Part shown: positions 9,337-18,600 of the stretch, in pieces
Layout: each line of letters opens with the position of its first letter
How positions within the stretch are numbered: position 1 is the first letter of the stretch
Origin: Cyanophora paradoxa
Taxonomy: Eukaryota > Glaucocystophyceae > Cyanophorales > Cyanophoraceae
Direction of reading: 5' to 3'
Assembly (NCBI GenBank): GCA_004431415.1
Contig: QPMI01000559.1
Coordinates: forward strand, 1-64,000
DNA: 64,000 nt
Translations under genes and position numbers: made by a program
Notes under the pieces: generated by a model
The model's database searches: none
The model's input: the letters and a program-made list of their open reading frames with translations, nothing else
Told to the model about the DNA's origin: nothing

Positions 9337-10160
9337 ATGGCTGAAATTGAACGCATCCTTACAGCTCAGCTCTCACTCGCCGCCCCAGCTACCCACGTTT
9401 TACAACACGCTACTTTTGATGATGTGGAAGGTCTTGAATCAACAGAAGTTCAGCCGACATTAAACACCTTCGGATCTACACATAAACTTCGATTGCAGGA
9501 ACTCAGATGTGATAAAAATAATGGTGTGGTCAAAACTACAAAGTTGCTAGTTACGAATGCTAATTTTAGCGCAAATTATGGCAATCCAGATAGTTACGGC
9601 GATCCTATTTCGACTTACTCTTTTGAATCTCGTTCTGGAGCTATAAACTGTCGAAATGGCGGCGCATATATTGGTGATGGTCTTCGTGTTGGGGGAACAA
9701 TCGGAGCTCCTCTCTTCGTGAACGACACGCCAAACCCGATCGACAATCTGACGCGGATTCGCACCTATGTCCCGGTATGAATGCCCCCTATATAATCAAG
9801 ATATTCCCCATTGTTGTTAATGAGCAGACATCAGTAGTTGATTCTCTGGTTGAAATTGGTGATCATTATAAGGTAGTAGTCGATATTCCACCAGATATTT
9901 ATGCACTCTGCCAGGTTGAGGGTGGTACTCCGAATATTTCAGTTGTGATCACTCCATATGATAATTTCGGGATCGCGTATCATGGTGTAAATTTCGGCCT
10001 TGAAGACTACCAGTTCTTGGTGAGAGCAACCAGGTTTGGTATCTACAAATGCATCCTTTATGCTGAAAGAACCGATGCTATTGCTAAACAGAACACATAT
10101 GCAGAATATGTTGGTACAAACAGGTATTTTCCTATATTCGGCAGCGATACGGCTCCATAG
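9337..10160 (+). pseudogene. Virion-like protein B, paralogue broken by a 1-nt frameshift
   Basis: The first frame (9337-9780, 147 codons) ends at RIRTYVPV-stop. The second (9777-10160, 127 codons) starts at the overlapping ATGA and continues the alignment with protein A with almost no gap (NAPYIIKIF against QQPFLHFYV, then YDNFGIAYHG against SNHFGRGYCV). Together they would match the full length of protein A. One small indel near 9777-9785 therefore splits the gene. Alternatives are an assembly error, or a translationally coupled pair using the ATGA overlap. Leader context: AT-rich, taaaATGgctg. Confidence 0.65.
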
Positions 10161-10198
10161 CCGCATTCCTTTGTTTTTTTATATTTTTCCATTAATAG

Positions 10199-10507
10199 AT
10201 GGATTTGCTTCGAAAATGTATGGATATGTTCCATCTCAACGTCACCAGCAAATTGAATTGTAGTTGCTGCGAAACGACCATTAACCTCGAAATATCGGAC
10301 ACTGAGGGCTCTCGCACCCCAGAAACTCAGGTATCGCCTATTAACACACCCGGGACTTCTAGGTCCAATTCTCCATTTACTCGAACTGACTCACCTGTAC
10401 CTTGGCTTGATGCTGAAGGCCGAAGATTGTCCTGGCCACCCCCAAAGCCGCTGAAAAGAAAGAAGTCGTTGCTATCAAGTTTCCGAAAGGAAAAGCAGCC
10501 AGATTAA
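10199..10507 (+). CDS. Ser/Pro-rich protein with Cys cluster and basic tail (102 aa)
   Basis: An intact 102-codon frame. The N-terminal third has NCSCCE, a CxCC cluster. The middle is Ser/Thr/Pro-rich and probably disordered, with repeated SP and TP sites that are candidate phosphosites. The C-terminus is strongly basic (KPLKRKKSLLSSFRKEKQ) and could be a nuclear localisation or nucleic-acid-binding tail. No family is recognised. It is the last convincing gene of the AT-rich island. Confidence 0.5.
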   Translation: MDLLRKCMDMFHLNVTSKLNCSCCETTINLEISDTEGSRTPETQVSPINTPGTSRSNSPFTRTDSPVPWLDAEGRRLSWPPPKPLKRKKSLLSSFRKEKQPD

Positions 10508-10545
10508 GTGGATGAGGCCGCACCAGAGCGCTCTTGGGACACGAA

Positions 10546-10800
10546 GTGCTTCAATGTACTCATCATTATCGCCTAGATAGAGCTAAACGCTTTTCCTCTG
10601 GTTGCTTCAATGTTCTCATCATTTCGCCTAAAATTAACCTAAACGTGCTTCCTCTGTTAGCTTCATCGTACTCATCTATATCGCCTAAAATTAACCTAAA
10701 CGTGCTTCCTCTGTTAGCTTCGATGTACACTTCATTATCGCCTAAAATTAAGCTAAACGTGTTTCCTCTGATAGCTTCATTGTACACATTAATATCGTCT
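10546..10800 (+). repeat. ~58-bp tandem repeat at the right edge of the AT-rich island
   Basis: About five imperfect copies of a 57-63 bp unit with core 'cctaaaattaacctaaacg' followed by tgcttcctctgttagcttc. The copies drift progressively at both ends. No convincing coding function; the listed frames through it are artefacts of the repeat. Confidence 0.8.
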
Positions 10801-10869
10801 AGACTATTCTGCCACGTTGCTCTGCAGACCGCGCTCATGGGGGCAGCGCTCCTCTTCGCCTATTCTTGT

Positions 10870-11880
10870 TGTCTCCTCTGCCTTGTATAGTCGTCAGATA
10901 TTGCTAGGCTTCGACCTAGGGAATCGGATAGTAGACGTAGCTGGATCGGTGGGGTAGACGTATATGGTGAAATAACTAATGAAACGCTGGAGGTATACAC
11001 TTGAAACGCATGGAATCGGGGGCTATGGAGCGAAGCGGAATTGCCCGGGTGTGAGGTCCATGCGTATACAACAAACAATGCCTCCGACCTGGCTTGAGAA
11101 TTCGACATTTTCGCTGGAGAATTCGATATTTTCGCGCGCCCCCCGGCCCTTGCCCCCCACCAGCTGTGCGTGCAGCCCGCAGCGCCGGCCCCCCGACCCC
11201 CGCCGCTGCCCGGCACGCTCTGGGCCCCGGCACGCCTCGCGCGCCCCCGGCCCCCGCCTCCCACCCGGCGTCCCCTCACCCAGCTGCACATGCAGCCCGC
11301 TGGCGCCAGGTACCGGTGCAGGTGCTCACGCAGCCTGGCAGCGGGCCTCGAGGGAGTGGTGGGGCACAGGAGGGGCCGGGATGGGCCCGCGGAACCGTGC
11401 CCGTTCTCCTTCTCCCCAGGGCGGGCCCCGCGCCTGCGTCGGAGCACTGTGGAAGAACATGTATTATACGTGGATTCAGAATCTATAAGATCAGCGGGGG
11501 TGCCCGGGCCCTAGGGGGATGGCAATGGCGAGACCAGGGCACCATGTGCCATCCACATCCGGGATCCGTTTCTTTTCGAACTGAATATCTTTAGATGGAA
11601 ATTAGGTTTATTAAATCAAAGTACATCATAAGAACGACAATCAAGAGGGCTTTCAGAATATATAATAAGGTCGGCGCTCGCAAGTTAACCTAACCCGTAA
11701 AGTTGAAAAGGCTGCCAAAACGTCTGACGAGCTCTCAAACCTGACATCTGATCATGATCATGAGTCTCCCCCAACGTTTTAACTCTGTCATCATGAAAAC
11801 TGACCTCGAAGGGTGACTACATTACGACTCAACAACAGCCTTTATATTATACATAAAGACTTAAAAAAGCCTCATATATC
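10870..11880. other. Transition from AT-rich island to GC-rich DNA, no gene seen
   Basis: Base composition changes abruptly near 11.1 kb. At 11093-11136 a ~20-bp unit (gaattcgacattttcgctg) is repeated in near-tandem. 11140-11460 is very GC-rich and open in several frames by composition alone. 11580-11890 is AT-rich again. I see no supported gene here. The junction of inserted and host DNA is probably in or near this stretch. Confidence 0.4.
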
Positions 11881-12159
11881 ACCCATTCACTGGGCATAGC
11901 TTGTTGGAACGAGATTTCGGAAATAATTGCGGCCGTGCCCTGACGTGGCCCACCATACCCCACCGCCGTGCCCCAACGTGCCCCACCGTGCTCGCTGCCG
12001 TGCCCCGACGTGTCCCCTACGTAGACACATTACTCTTGAACATCGCCACACGCATGTGAGCCGCGCCGCCGCCTGCCAAGCCGCCTGCGCCGCCCGGCGA
12101 GACGCGCCGCCGCCCGCCACGCCCTCGCCCCGCCCGGCGAGCCGCCGCACCGCCGCCCG

Positions 12160-13480
12160 CCGAGCCCCTTCCTGTGCAGCGAGCCCCGCCGTCGCGCGCC
12201 AGAGCCGCCGCCCCGCCCGCGGGCCTCGCCGCCGCCCGCCGCGCCTCCGGCCCGTGCGGCGAGCCCCGCCGTCGCGCGCCAGAGCCGCCGCCCCGCCCGA
12301 GAGCCTCGCCGCCGGCCGCCGCGCCTCCGGCCCGTGCGGCGAGCCCCGCCGTCGCGTGCCAGAGCCGCCGCCCCGCCCCGCGGGCCTCGCCGCCGCCCGC
12401 CGCGCCTCCGGCCCGTGCGGCGAGCCCCGCCGTCGCGTGCCAGAGCCGCCGCCCCGCCGCGAGAGCCTCGCCGCCGCCCGCCGCGCCTCCGGCCCGTGCG
12501 GCGAGCCCCGCCGTCGCGCGCCAGAGCCGCCGCCCCGCCCCGCGGGCCTCGCCGCCGCCCGCCGCGCCTCCAGCCCGTGCGGCGAGCCCCGCCGTCGCGC
12601 GCCAGAGCCGCCGCCCCGCCCCGCGGGCCTCGTCGCCACCCGCCGCGCCTCCGGCCCGTGCGGCGAGCCCCGCCGTCGCGCGCCAGAGCCGCCGCCCCGC
12701 CCCGCGGGCCTCGCCGCCGCCCGCTGCGCCTCCGGCCCGTGCGGCGAGCCCCGCCGCCGCCCGCCAGAGCCGCTGCCCCGCCCCGCGGGCCTCGTGGCCA
12801 CCCGCCGCGCCTCCGGCCCGTGCGGCGAGCCCCGCCGCCGCCCGCCAGAGCCGCCGCCCCGCCCCGCGAGCCTCGCCGCCGCCCGCCGCGCCTCCGGCCC
12901 GTGCGGCGAGCCCCGCCGTCGCGCGCCAGAGCCGCCGCCCCGCCCCGCGGGCCTCGCCACCGGCCGCCGCGCCTCCGGCCCGTGCGGCGAGCCCCGCCGT
13001 CGCGCGCCAGAGCAGCCGCCCCGCCCCGCGGGCCTCGCCGCCGCCCGCCGCGCCTCCGGCCCGTGCGGCGAGCCCCGCCGCCGCCCGCCAGAGCCGCTGC
13101 CCCGCCCCGCGGGCCTCGTCGCCACCCGCCGCGCCTCCGGCCCGTGCGGCGAGCCCCGCCGCCGCCCGCCAGAGCCGCTGCCCCGCCCCGCGAGCCTCGC
13201 CGCCGCCCGCCGCGCCTCCGGCCCGTGCGGCGAGCCCCGCCGCCGCCCGCCAGAGCCGCTGCCCCGCCCCGAGAGCTTCGCCGCCGCCCGCCGCGCCTCC
13301 GGCCCGTGCGGCGAGCCCCGCCACCGCGCGCCAGAGCCGCCGCCCCGCCCCGCGGGCCTCGCAGCCGCCCGCTGCGCCTCCGGCCCGTGCGGCGAGCCCC
13401 GCCGTCGCGCGCCAGAGCCGCCGCCCCGCCGCGAGAGCCTCGCCGCCGCCCGCCGCGCCTCCTCCCTGTGCGACGAGCCG
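12160..13480. repeat. 81-bp GC-rich minisatellite, about 16-17 copies
   Basis: The unit contains 'cgtgcggcgagccccgcc' then gccagagccgccgccccgcc and gggcctcgccgccgcccgcc. The 'cgtgcggcgagcccc' core recurs every 80-81 bp from about 12252 to 13383 (fifteen good copies), plus one decayed copy at each end. Because the unit is a multiple of three and almost lacks T and A, all frames on both strands stay open for hundreds of codons. None has a natural protein-like beginning or end, so I regard it as non-coding. Confidence 0.9.
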
Positions 13481-13559
13481 CGCCGCCGCACGCCGCGCCG
13501 CCGCCCGCCGCGCCGCCGCCCGCCGCGCTGCCACCCGGCCCGCTCAGCGAGCGGCCCCA

Positions 13560-14700
13560 TGACCTGTCTATGAGAAAACTTCTAAGCGTGGTACGAACCG
13601 TTGATTTCGGTTGCTGCAAGGCCGGGTCCCTGCATGGATCGCGCTGCGTCAGCATCTGCGCTGTGTCGCCGAGTCGCCCTGCGTGACCGAGTACTCAGCC
13701 CCGGGGACTCATAGGAGACATTGTACCAGAAGTGGCACGCACGAAGCTTTTCGCTCGCTAGCAGCTCGGGCTGTGTACCGGTTGCCTCTCGCCATATCGC
13801 GCTGCAACTACGGTACTCTCGCCGGGGCGCCAGTTCTTGGTACTTTCTGCAACTACGCGCCGCTGCGGCAGTTGCCGCGCGGTAGTAAGTGGCGGCAGTT
13901 GCGGCGCAGTTGTACGCTGCAGTACGCAATTTGTACCGGGGTACACATTCATAAGACCTTCGTCAACGGCACTGCACAGGCTGGCTTCCTCCAGCTGACC
14001 GGGCTGGCTGACGCCCGAGCAGCAGCGTCGAGCCGCGACTCCTAGCGTGCGTTTGCCTCTTGTTTATGCGCAGATTCTGTCCTGTTCACGCACATGTCGG
14101 ACTAACGGACACCTGCCGCGGTCGGTCTCCCGCTGTACACGTGGCTCCAGCGTGTGCCACGCTCCCTAACTAGCTTTTTAGAGTGGACGGCGATCCTTCC
14201 GAGCGCCGAGACGCGAATTCCGTCGCCTTGGCCAGGTCCGAACAGCCGACATCTGCCTAATCCGTGCCCAACAGGCCTTCCTGACCATCGGAAATGCGCA
14301 TTGATTGTGCTACTGTGCGCAGAAGCCCTCGGTTGTGCAGGTCCGCCTTGATCTTGTTGGGACTTCCGTTTGCAGGCCCGAGGCTTGCCCATAAGGCCCT
14401 ACTGGACATCAATGATGATCTGACTTCCGAAGTTCGCTGTGCAGGAGCCTTCGGTTGCTCACCCGCGTTCCGCGTTCGGCGGTCTCTCTGGCTCCAGGTA
14501 CGCTCGCGCCCCAGGGCGCGCTGCGCTTACTAGCAGTGTGTTCCATCCTATTTCTAGCCTATCGGCTTGCAGACCCTGAGAGCCGCTGCCGCCCCGCCCC
14601 TCGCCCGGAGCCGCTTGTAGTGACTTCCCGCGTGCAGGTACCTCTGGCGACACCCCGGCGCGCGCGCCAAGGTGCAAGTGGCGGGCGACAGTGCTACATA
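13560..14700. other. Intergenic DNA without a supported gene
   Basis: Only short frames with no recognisable domain are present on either strand. Several GC-rich and Ala/Arg-coding frames come from composition. I see no RNA gene. Confidence 0.4.
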
Positions 14701-14775
14701 CAGCCCGTTTAGCTTGTAGATAGCTAGCTACGTATCTGTAGCTTAGTAGCTCGCTAGCTAGCTAGCTAGCCGTGG
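14700..14775. repeat. (AGCT/TAGC)n simple repeat
   Basis: A run of tagctagctagctagc-type sequence, repeatedly self-complementary (AGCT is a palindrome), ends near 14775. Confidence 0.75.
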
Positions 14776-14854
14776 TTGTACAATTGATACCGTAGTACTG
14801 GATCTTGTTGCAGGGCGCGGGTGCGGGATGCAGGTGCGGCGCGGCAGCAGGCGC

Positions 14855-14939
14855 AGGTGAGCACGAGATGAGCGCGAGATGAGCCCTAGATGAGCACGAG
14901 ATAGGAAAAAAAGAAAAAAAACTCATCTCGTGCCCACCT
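14855..14939. repeat. 18-bp inverted repeat around an A-rich spacer
   Basis: Left arm aggtgagcacgagatgag (14855-14872) and right arm ctcatctcgtgcccacct (14922-14939) pair at 17 of 18 positions. The 49-bp spacer carries two further gatgag-type copies and the purine run ggaaaaaaagaaaaaaaac. It could form a hairpin as RNA or cruciform DNA. Confidence 0.65.
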
Positions 14940-15019
14940 CGATGTGTCGTTTTGCCCTAGATGAGTGCGAGCAGCATCTAGGGGTTTTACCTAGGTGAGC
15001 CCTAGATGACCGGGCCTGT

Positions 15020-15387
15020 GCTTGGACTCGCTCGGGTCGCGCGCACAACCCTCAAGCGCGTCGGCTGCAGTCAGCGTATCTTCGAGTGCCTCTCTTACTG
15101 CTGCGGGACCACCCGACGATGGGCCGGAGGCGAGGCGCGCGCAGCGGAGGTGGCGCGGCGGGAGTCGCAGGTGCGGTGGATGGAGACGGCGTGCGGTGGA
15201 TGGAGACGGCGTGCGAGGCCGAGAAGTAGACCTAGGGTTTCGATCTCGAGCTTCGGTATTCGATTTCGATTTTCGACGTCACTTGCCTATCTGTCTGAGC
15301 CCTTACGACTCGACCGGCGGCCCACTGCTAGCCAAACAGCCGCTAGGGCTAGTCCAGATGTCGTTGGTCGTGTCTGAAATGCATGAG
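15020..15387. repeat. Patchwork of three segments copied from elsewhere in this window
   Basis: 15020-15129 is identical to 29690-29799 in the golgin-84-like gene. 15127-15219 matches 30987-31060 of the same gene, with a 22-bp internal tandem duplication (gtggatggagacggcgtgcg). 15239-15386 matches the reverse complement of about 42034-42182 with a few mismatches. The first two blocks meet at a 3-bp shared sequence. The stretch is therefore a mosaic and not a gene, although frames through it echo the golgin protein (LGSRAQPSSASAAVSVSSS). Confidence 0.85.
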
Positions 15388-15501
15388 ACAGCCTGCAGCA
15401 GCGACTTTATTTCGGAATCATAGCTCCCCTAGAATTCATTTGTAGGCCTGCCGCTGCGCATGTCCGAGGCTCCTCCGAGGTTCATCGTCCGACGGTCCGG
15501 T

Positions 15502-15556
15502 CATCTGACTCAGCCTGGCAGTGATGCCATCATCACTGAGTCAGATGATCCCGGAG
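15502..15556. repeat. Long palindrome interrupted by CCTGGCAG
   Basis: The arms tcatctgactcag...tgatg and catcactgagtcagatga are exact complements once the 8 bases 'cctggcag' in the left arm are set aside. This places a copy of the recurring CAGCCTGGCAG motif exactly inside a hairpin arm. Confidence 0.6.
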
Positions 15557-15627
15557 TCCGATGATCATCAGAGTATCTCACTCATGATCAGGCTTTTATT
15601 TCTTGATCATCATGGCATCGATACATA

Positions 15628-18600
15628 TCATTTCGAAGTCGGAAATTCCAAGTTTCCAAGTTTCAAGCCTTGCCCGGCGGCCATCATATGCATGGCATGG
15701 CCAGGCTTGCACTGCAATTTATGTTGGAGCCTGGCCCTGTGGCTTCCGAACTCAGTGACTGCATTTAAAATTTGCCACGCGCTTGGCGGCAGGTTCACGG
15801 TTTCGGATTGCGCGGACACAAACTTGACAAGCATGTGCTTCATGAATTCGAAATTGCGAGCCGAAGGGTTTCGAGTCTGCAGATGGCTGACGAAGCTCAA
15901 GTAGAGGGCGAGGTCGGGGGCTAGGGAGGGGCGGCGAATGCGGCGGTGGCGCGGGCGAGGGCGCGGGCCATGGCCCAGCCGAGGGAGCGGGCGGGGAGGG
16001 CCGCCTCCAGCGCCCCCGCCAGCTGGCCCCGCCCCCGCCTCAGCAGTGCCCCCGCCGCACACCCCCGCCCGGCCCCTGCCGCACCGTCACGACTTCCGCG
16101 ACGACCTCCGCCGCCGGCGCCGATGCGCCCCGGGCCCGCGCCCGAACCGCTCCTCCAGCTGCCCCCGCCTCAGACGGAGGGCGCCGGGGCGGGGCGGGGC
16201 GGGCGGACGCGCTGGGAGGGGGTGACGGCGGCGTCGAGGTCCTGCGGGGGCGGTGAGGGCGGGGCGGGGGCGTGCGGGCGGGCGGGGTGCCTCCTCGGCG
16301 TGGAGGGCGGCCTCGAGGAGCGCCATGGCGGGGTGGCCCCTCGCGAACGCCAGCACCTCCCGCGCCCCGCGCCCCGCCCCGTCCCCGCCCCCGCCCCGGC
16401 CCCCGCACCACCGCCCCCACCTCCCACGGGCTCACTGCCGCGCGGTTAGCCCGGCGGGGACAGGGGCGGGGCGGCGGGGCGGCACCGAGGTTGTCGGTCT
16501 GCTCGGAAGCGGGGTCCGCGACGAAGGGCCCGCCAGGCGGGGAGCCCCAGGCCACAGTCAGGCTGCTCCCGCGCCCCGCGCCCGTCGGCTGCGCCCCGAG
16601 CGAGCGCGGTGCAGGGGGAGCACCTGCCCAGGGGCGAAGCCGGCAGCTCCTCCTCGAGCGCTGCCGGCCCTGTTGGTGCGGCGCGGGGCCGCGCGCGAGG
16701 CGCTTGCGCACGGCCGACAGCGAGGAGGAGGCCCCAGCGCCAGCGGGCCTCGGCGGGGGCGGAGGCGGGGCGGGCGGGGGCGGGAAGGGGACGGCGAGGG
16801 CGTCGCCCGGGCAAGGGGCCGGGCGAGCGCGATGTTGTAGACGCCCTTCTCCAGGAGCCACTCCGCCCCTGCGCCCCGCTCGCCCCGCCCGAGGGGGCGG
16901 GGTGGGGGGCGGGGGGCGGGGGACCGGCGGCGAGGCGGGGGAGGAAGGGGAGGCGGGCGAGGGCGGCGGGCGGGCGCCCGGGGGAGGGGCGGCAGGAAGG
17001 TCACCACCACGTCCTGCTCCGCCCCCGCTCGCCGCGGCGCCGGCGCGGGGCGCGGAGCGGGCACCTGCCAGCCGGCCTCCACCTCGGGCCGCGGCACCAC
17101 GCGCCGCACCTGCGCCCGGTGCGCGAACGCCTGCCCCCGCGTCGGCCCCGCTCCCGCGCCACGGGGTTAGGGGCGGGGAGGGGACCTGGGCTGTCGAGGC
17201 GCGGAGGGGCCGCCAGTAGGGGGCGGGGAGGGAGAGCTGGGCGGCGGCGACGAGGGCCCCCCGCGCGGCGAGGAAGGCGCCGTACCTGCGTCCCCCGGGG
17301 GGATCGAGCGGGGCGGGGCGCGAGGGGCGGCGGCCGGCGCACGGCTGCACGAGGAGAACGACCTCCATCGGCGGGGCCAGCTTCGCCCGCCGCCACTCCA
17401 GGGGCCCCACATCCGGCACCCTCCCGCCCGGCCCGCCCCCCGCCTCCGCCTCCGCCGGCGCAGCGCGCGACGGGCCGGGCTCCTGGCTCGCATCCATCGG
17501 ACGCGACGACCGGCGGGCGCTCCTGCCCGCCCGTCGCCCGCCTTGGGGCTGACGCTCAGGAGGCAGTGCCGCGGGCTCCGGCGGCGGAGGCGGCGGCTGG
17601 CTGGCAGGTGGCTGGGCGGGGGAGTGCGGGGGCGGGCAGTACTGGCGGGGCAGGGGGCGGCGGGCGGAGACGAGGGGGCAGAGGCCCTGGGACGGGGGCG
17701 CGGGGGCGCGGGAGGCCTCGAGGGCCTCCAGGGAGGAGCGCGTGGGGCCCCAGCCCGCAGCAGCGACTCCCCCCGGGTCGCCCCTCCCCGAGGCCCCCGC
17801 CCCCTCTGCGGGGCCCCGCCCGCCCCTGCGAGGCCGCCTGCACTCGCTCCTTGCCCTCGCACTCCCCCGCGCGCCTCGCTGCGGCGGGGCGGCCGCCGCA
17901 GCGTCGGGCGGCTTGCGCCGGGAGCGGGGCCCGGTGCCGGCGACGTGGGCGACGGGGCGTGGAGCGTGCGCGGGGCTTGGAGCGGCGCCAGTCCCCCGCG
18001 AGGGCGCTCGCCGGCGCCTGGCTCCACTCGGGGGACTGCCATGTGCTCGCCCCGCCCCGCCCGCCGCCGCCGGCTTCTCGGGCCCCGCAACCGGCGTCGC
18101 AGGGGCCGGCGGCTGGGGCGGCGGCTCCGGCGGCGCCGCAGCAACCTTCCGCCGCTTCTTCTTGGGCAGAGGGGGGCTCCTGACCGGCCCCTCGGGCGGC
18201 GGCGGCGGCGGCCCGGAGGCGCGCTCCGTCGCCCCGGCTGCTGCGGGCGCTGCGGCGCCTCTACGGGAGGCTCGCCGGCGGGGGGCCCCTTGCGCTTGCA
18301 GGAGGCGCACAGGAGGTCTGCGCGCGCCTCTCGCCGCGCGCACGGCGCGCACGAGAGGGGCGCGAGCGCACCTTGGCTCGTCTGCACCGCCACATCCGCG
18401 CTCCGCGGGGGCCCGCCGGCGGCGGCCCGCGCGGCGGATCCAGCCGCAGGGGCCGGCTCGGAAGGGGAGACGAGGGTCGGGGAAGGGTGCTGGGTGGCTG
18501 GAGGAGGGGCGGGAGGGGAGGCGGGGGGCTGGAGGGTGGAGGAGGTGCCGTCGCCGGCGCTGAGCTCCGCGGGGGGCGCCCCTGCCGCGAAGGCCAGCTT

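Noticed and set aside
9337-10160. Two separate overlapping genes
   Set aside because: Both halves align consecutively with the intact paralogue, so one split gene is the simpler reading, though the ATGA overlap keeps coupled translation possible.
11887-13655. Several 450-560-codon frames on both strands (Arg/Ala/Pro/Gly-rich)
   Set aside because: They are produced by the 81-bp GC minisatellite with a period divisible by three; there is no protein-like start, end or domain.
14700-14775. Telomere-like or centromeric repeat
   Set aside because: The unit is AGCT/TAGC, not a telomeric G-rich heptamer, and it covers only about 75 bp.
15022-15423. Protein-coding gene with Ser-rich repeat similar to the golgin
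   Set aside because: It is the mosaic duplication and lacks an ATG in the matching frame (the apparent start is TTG).
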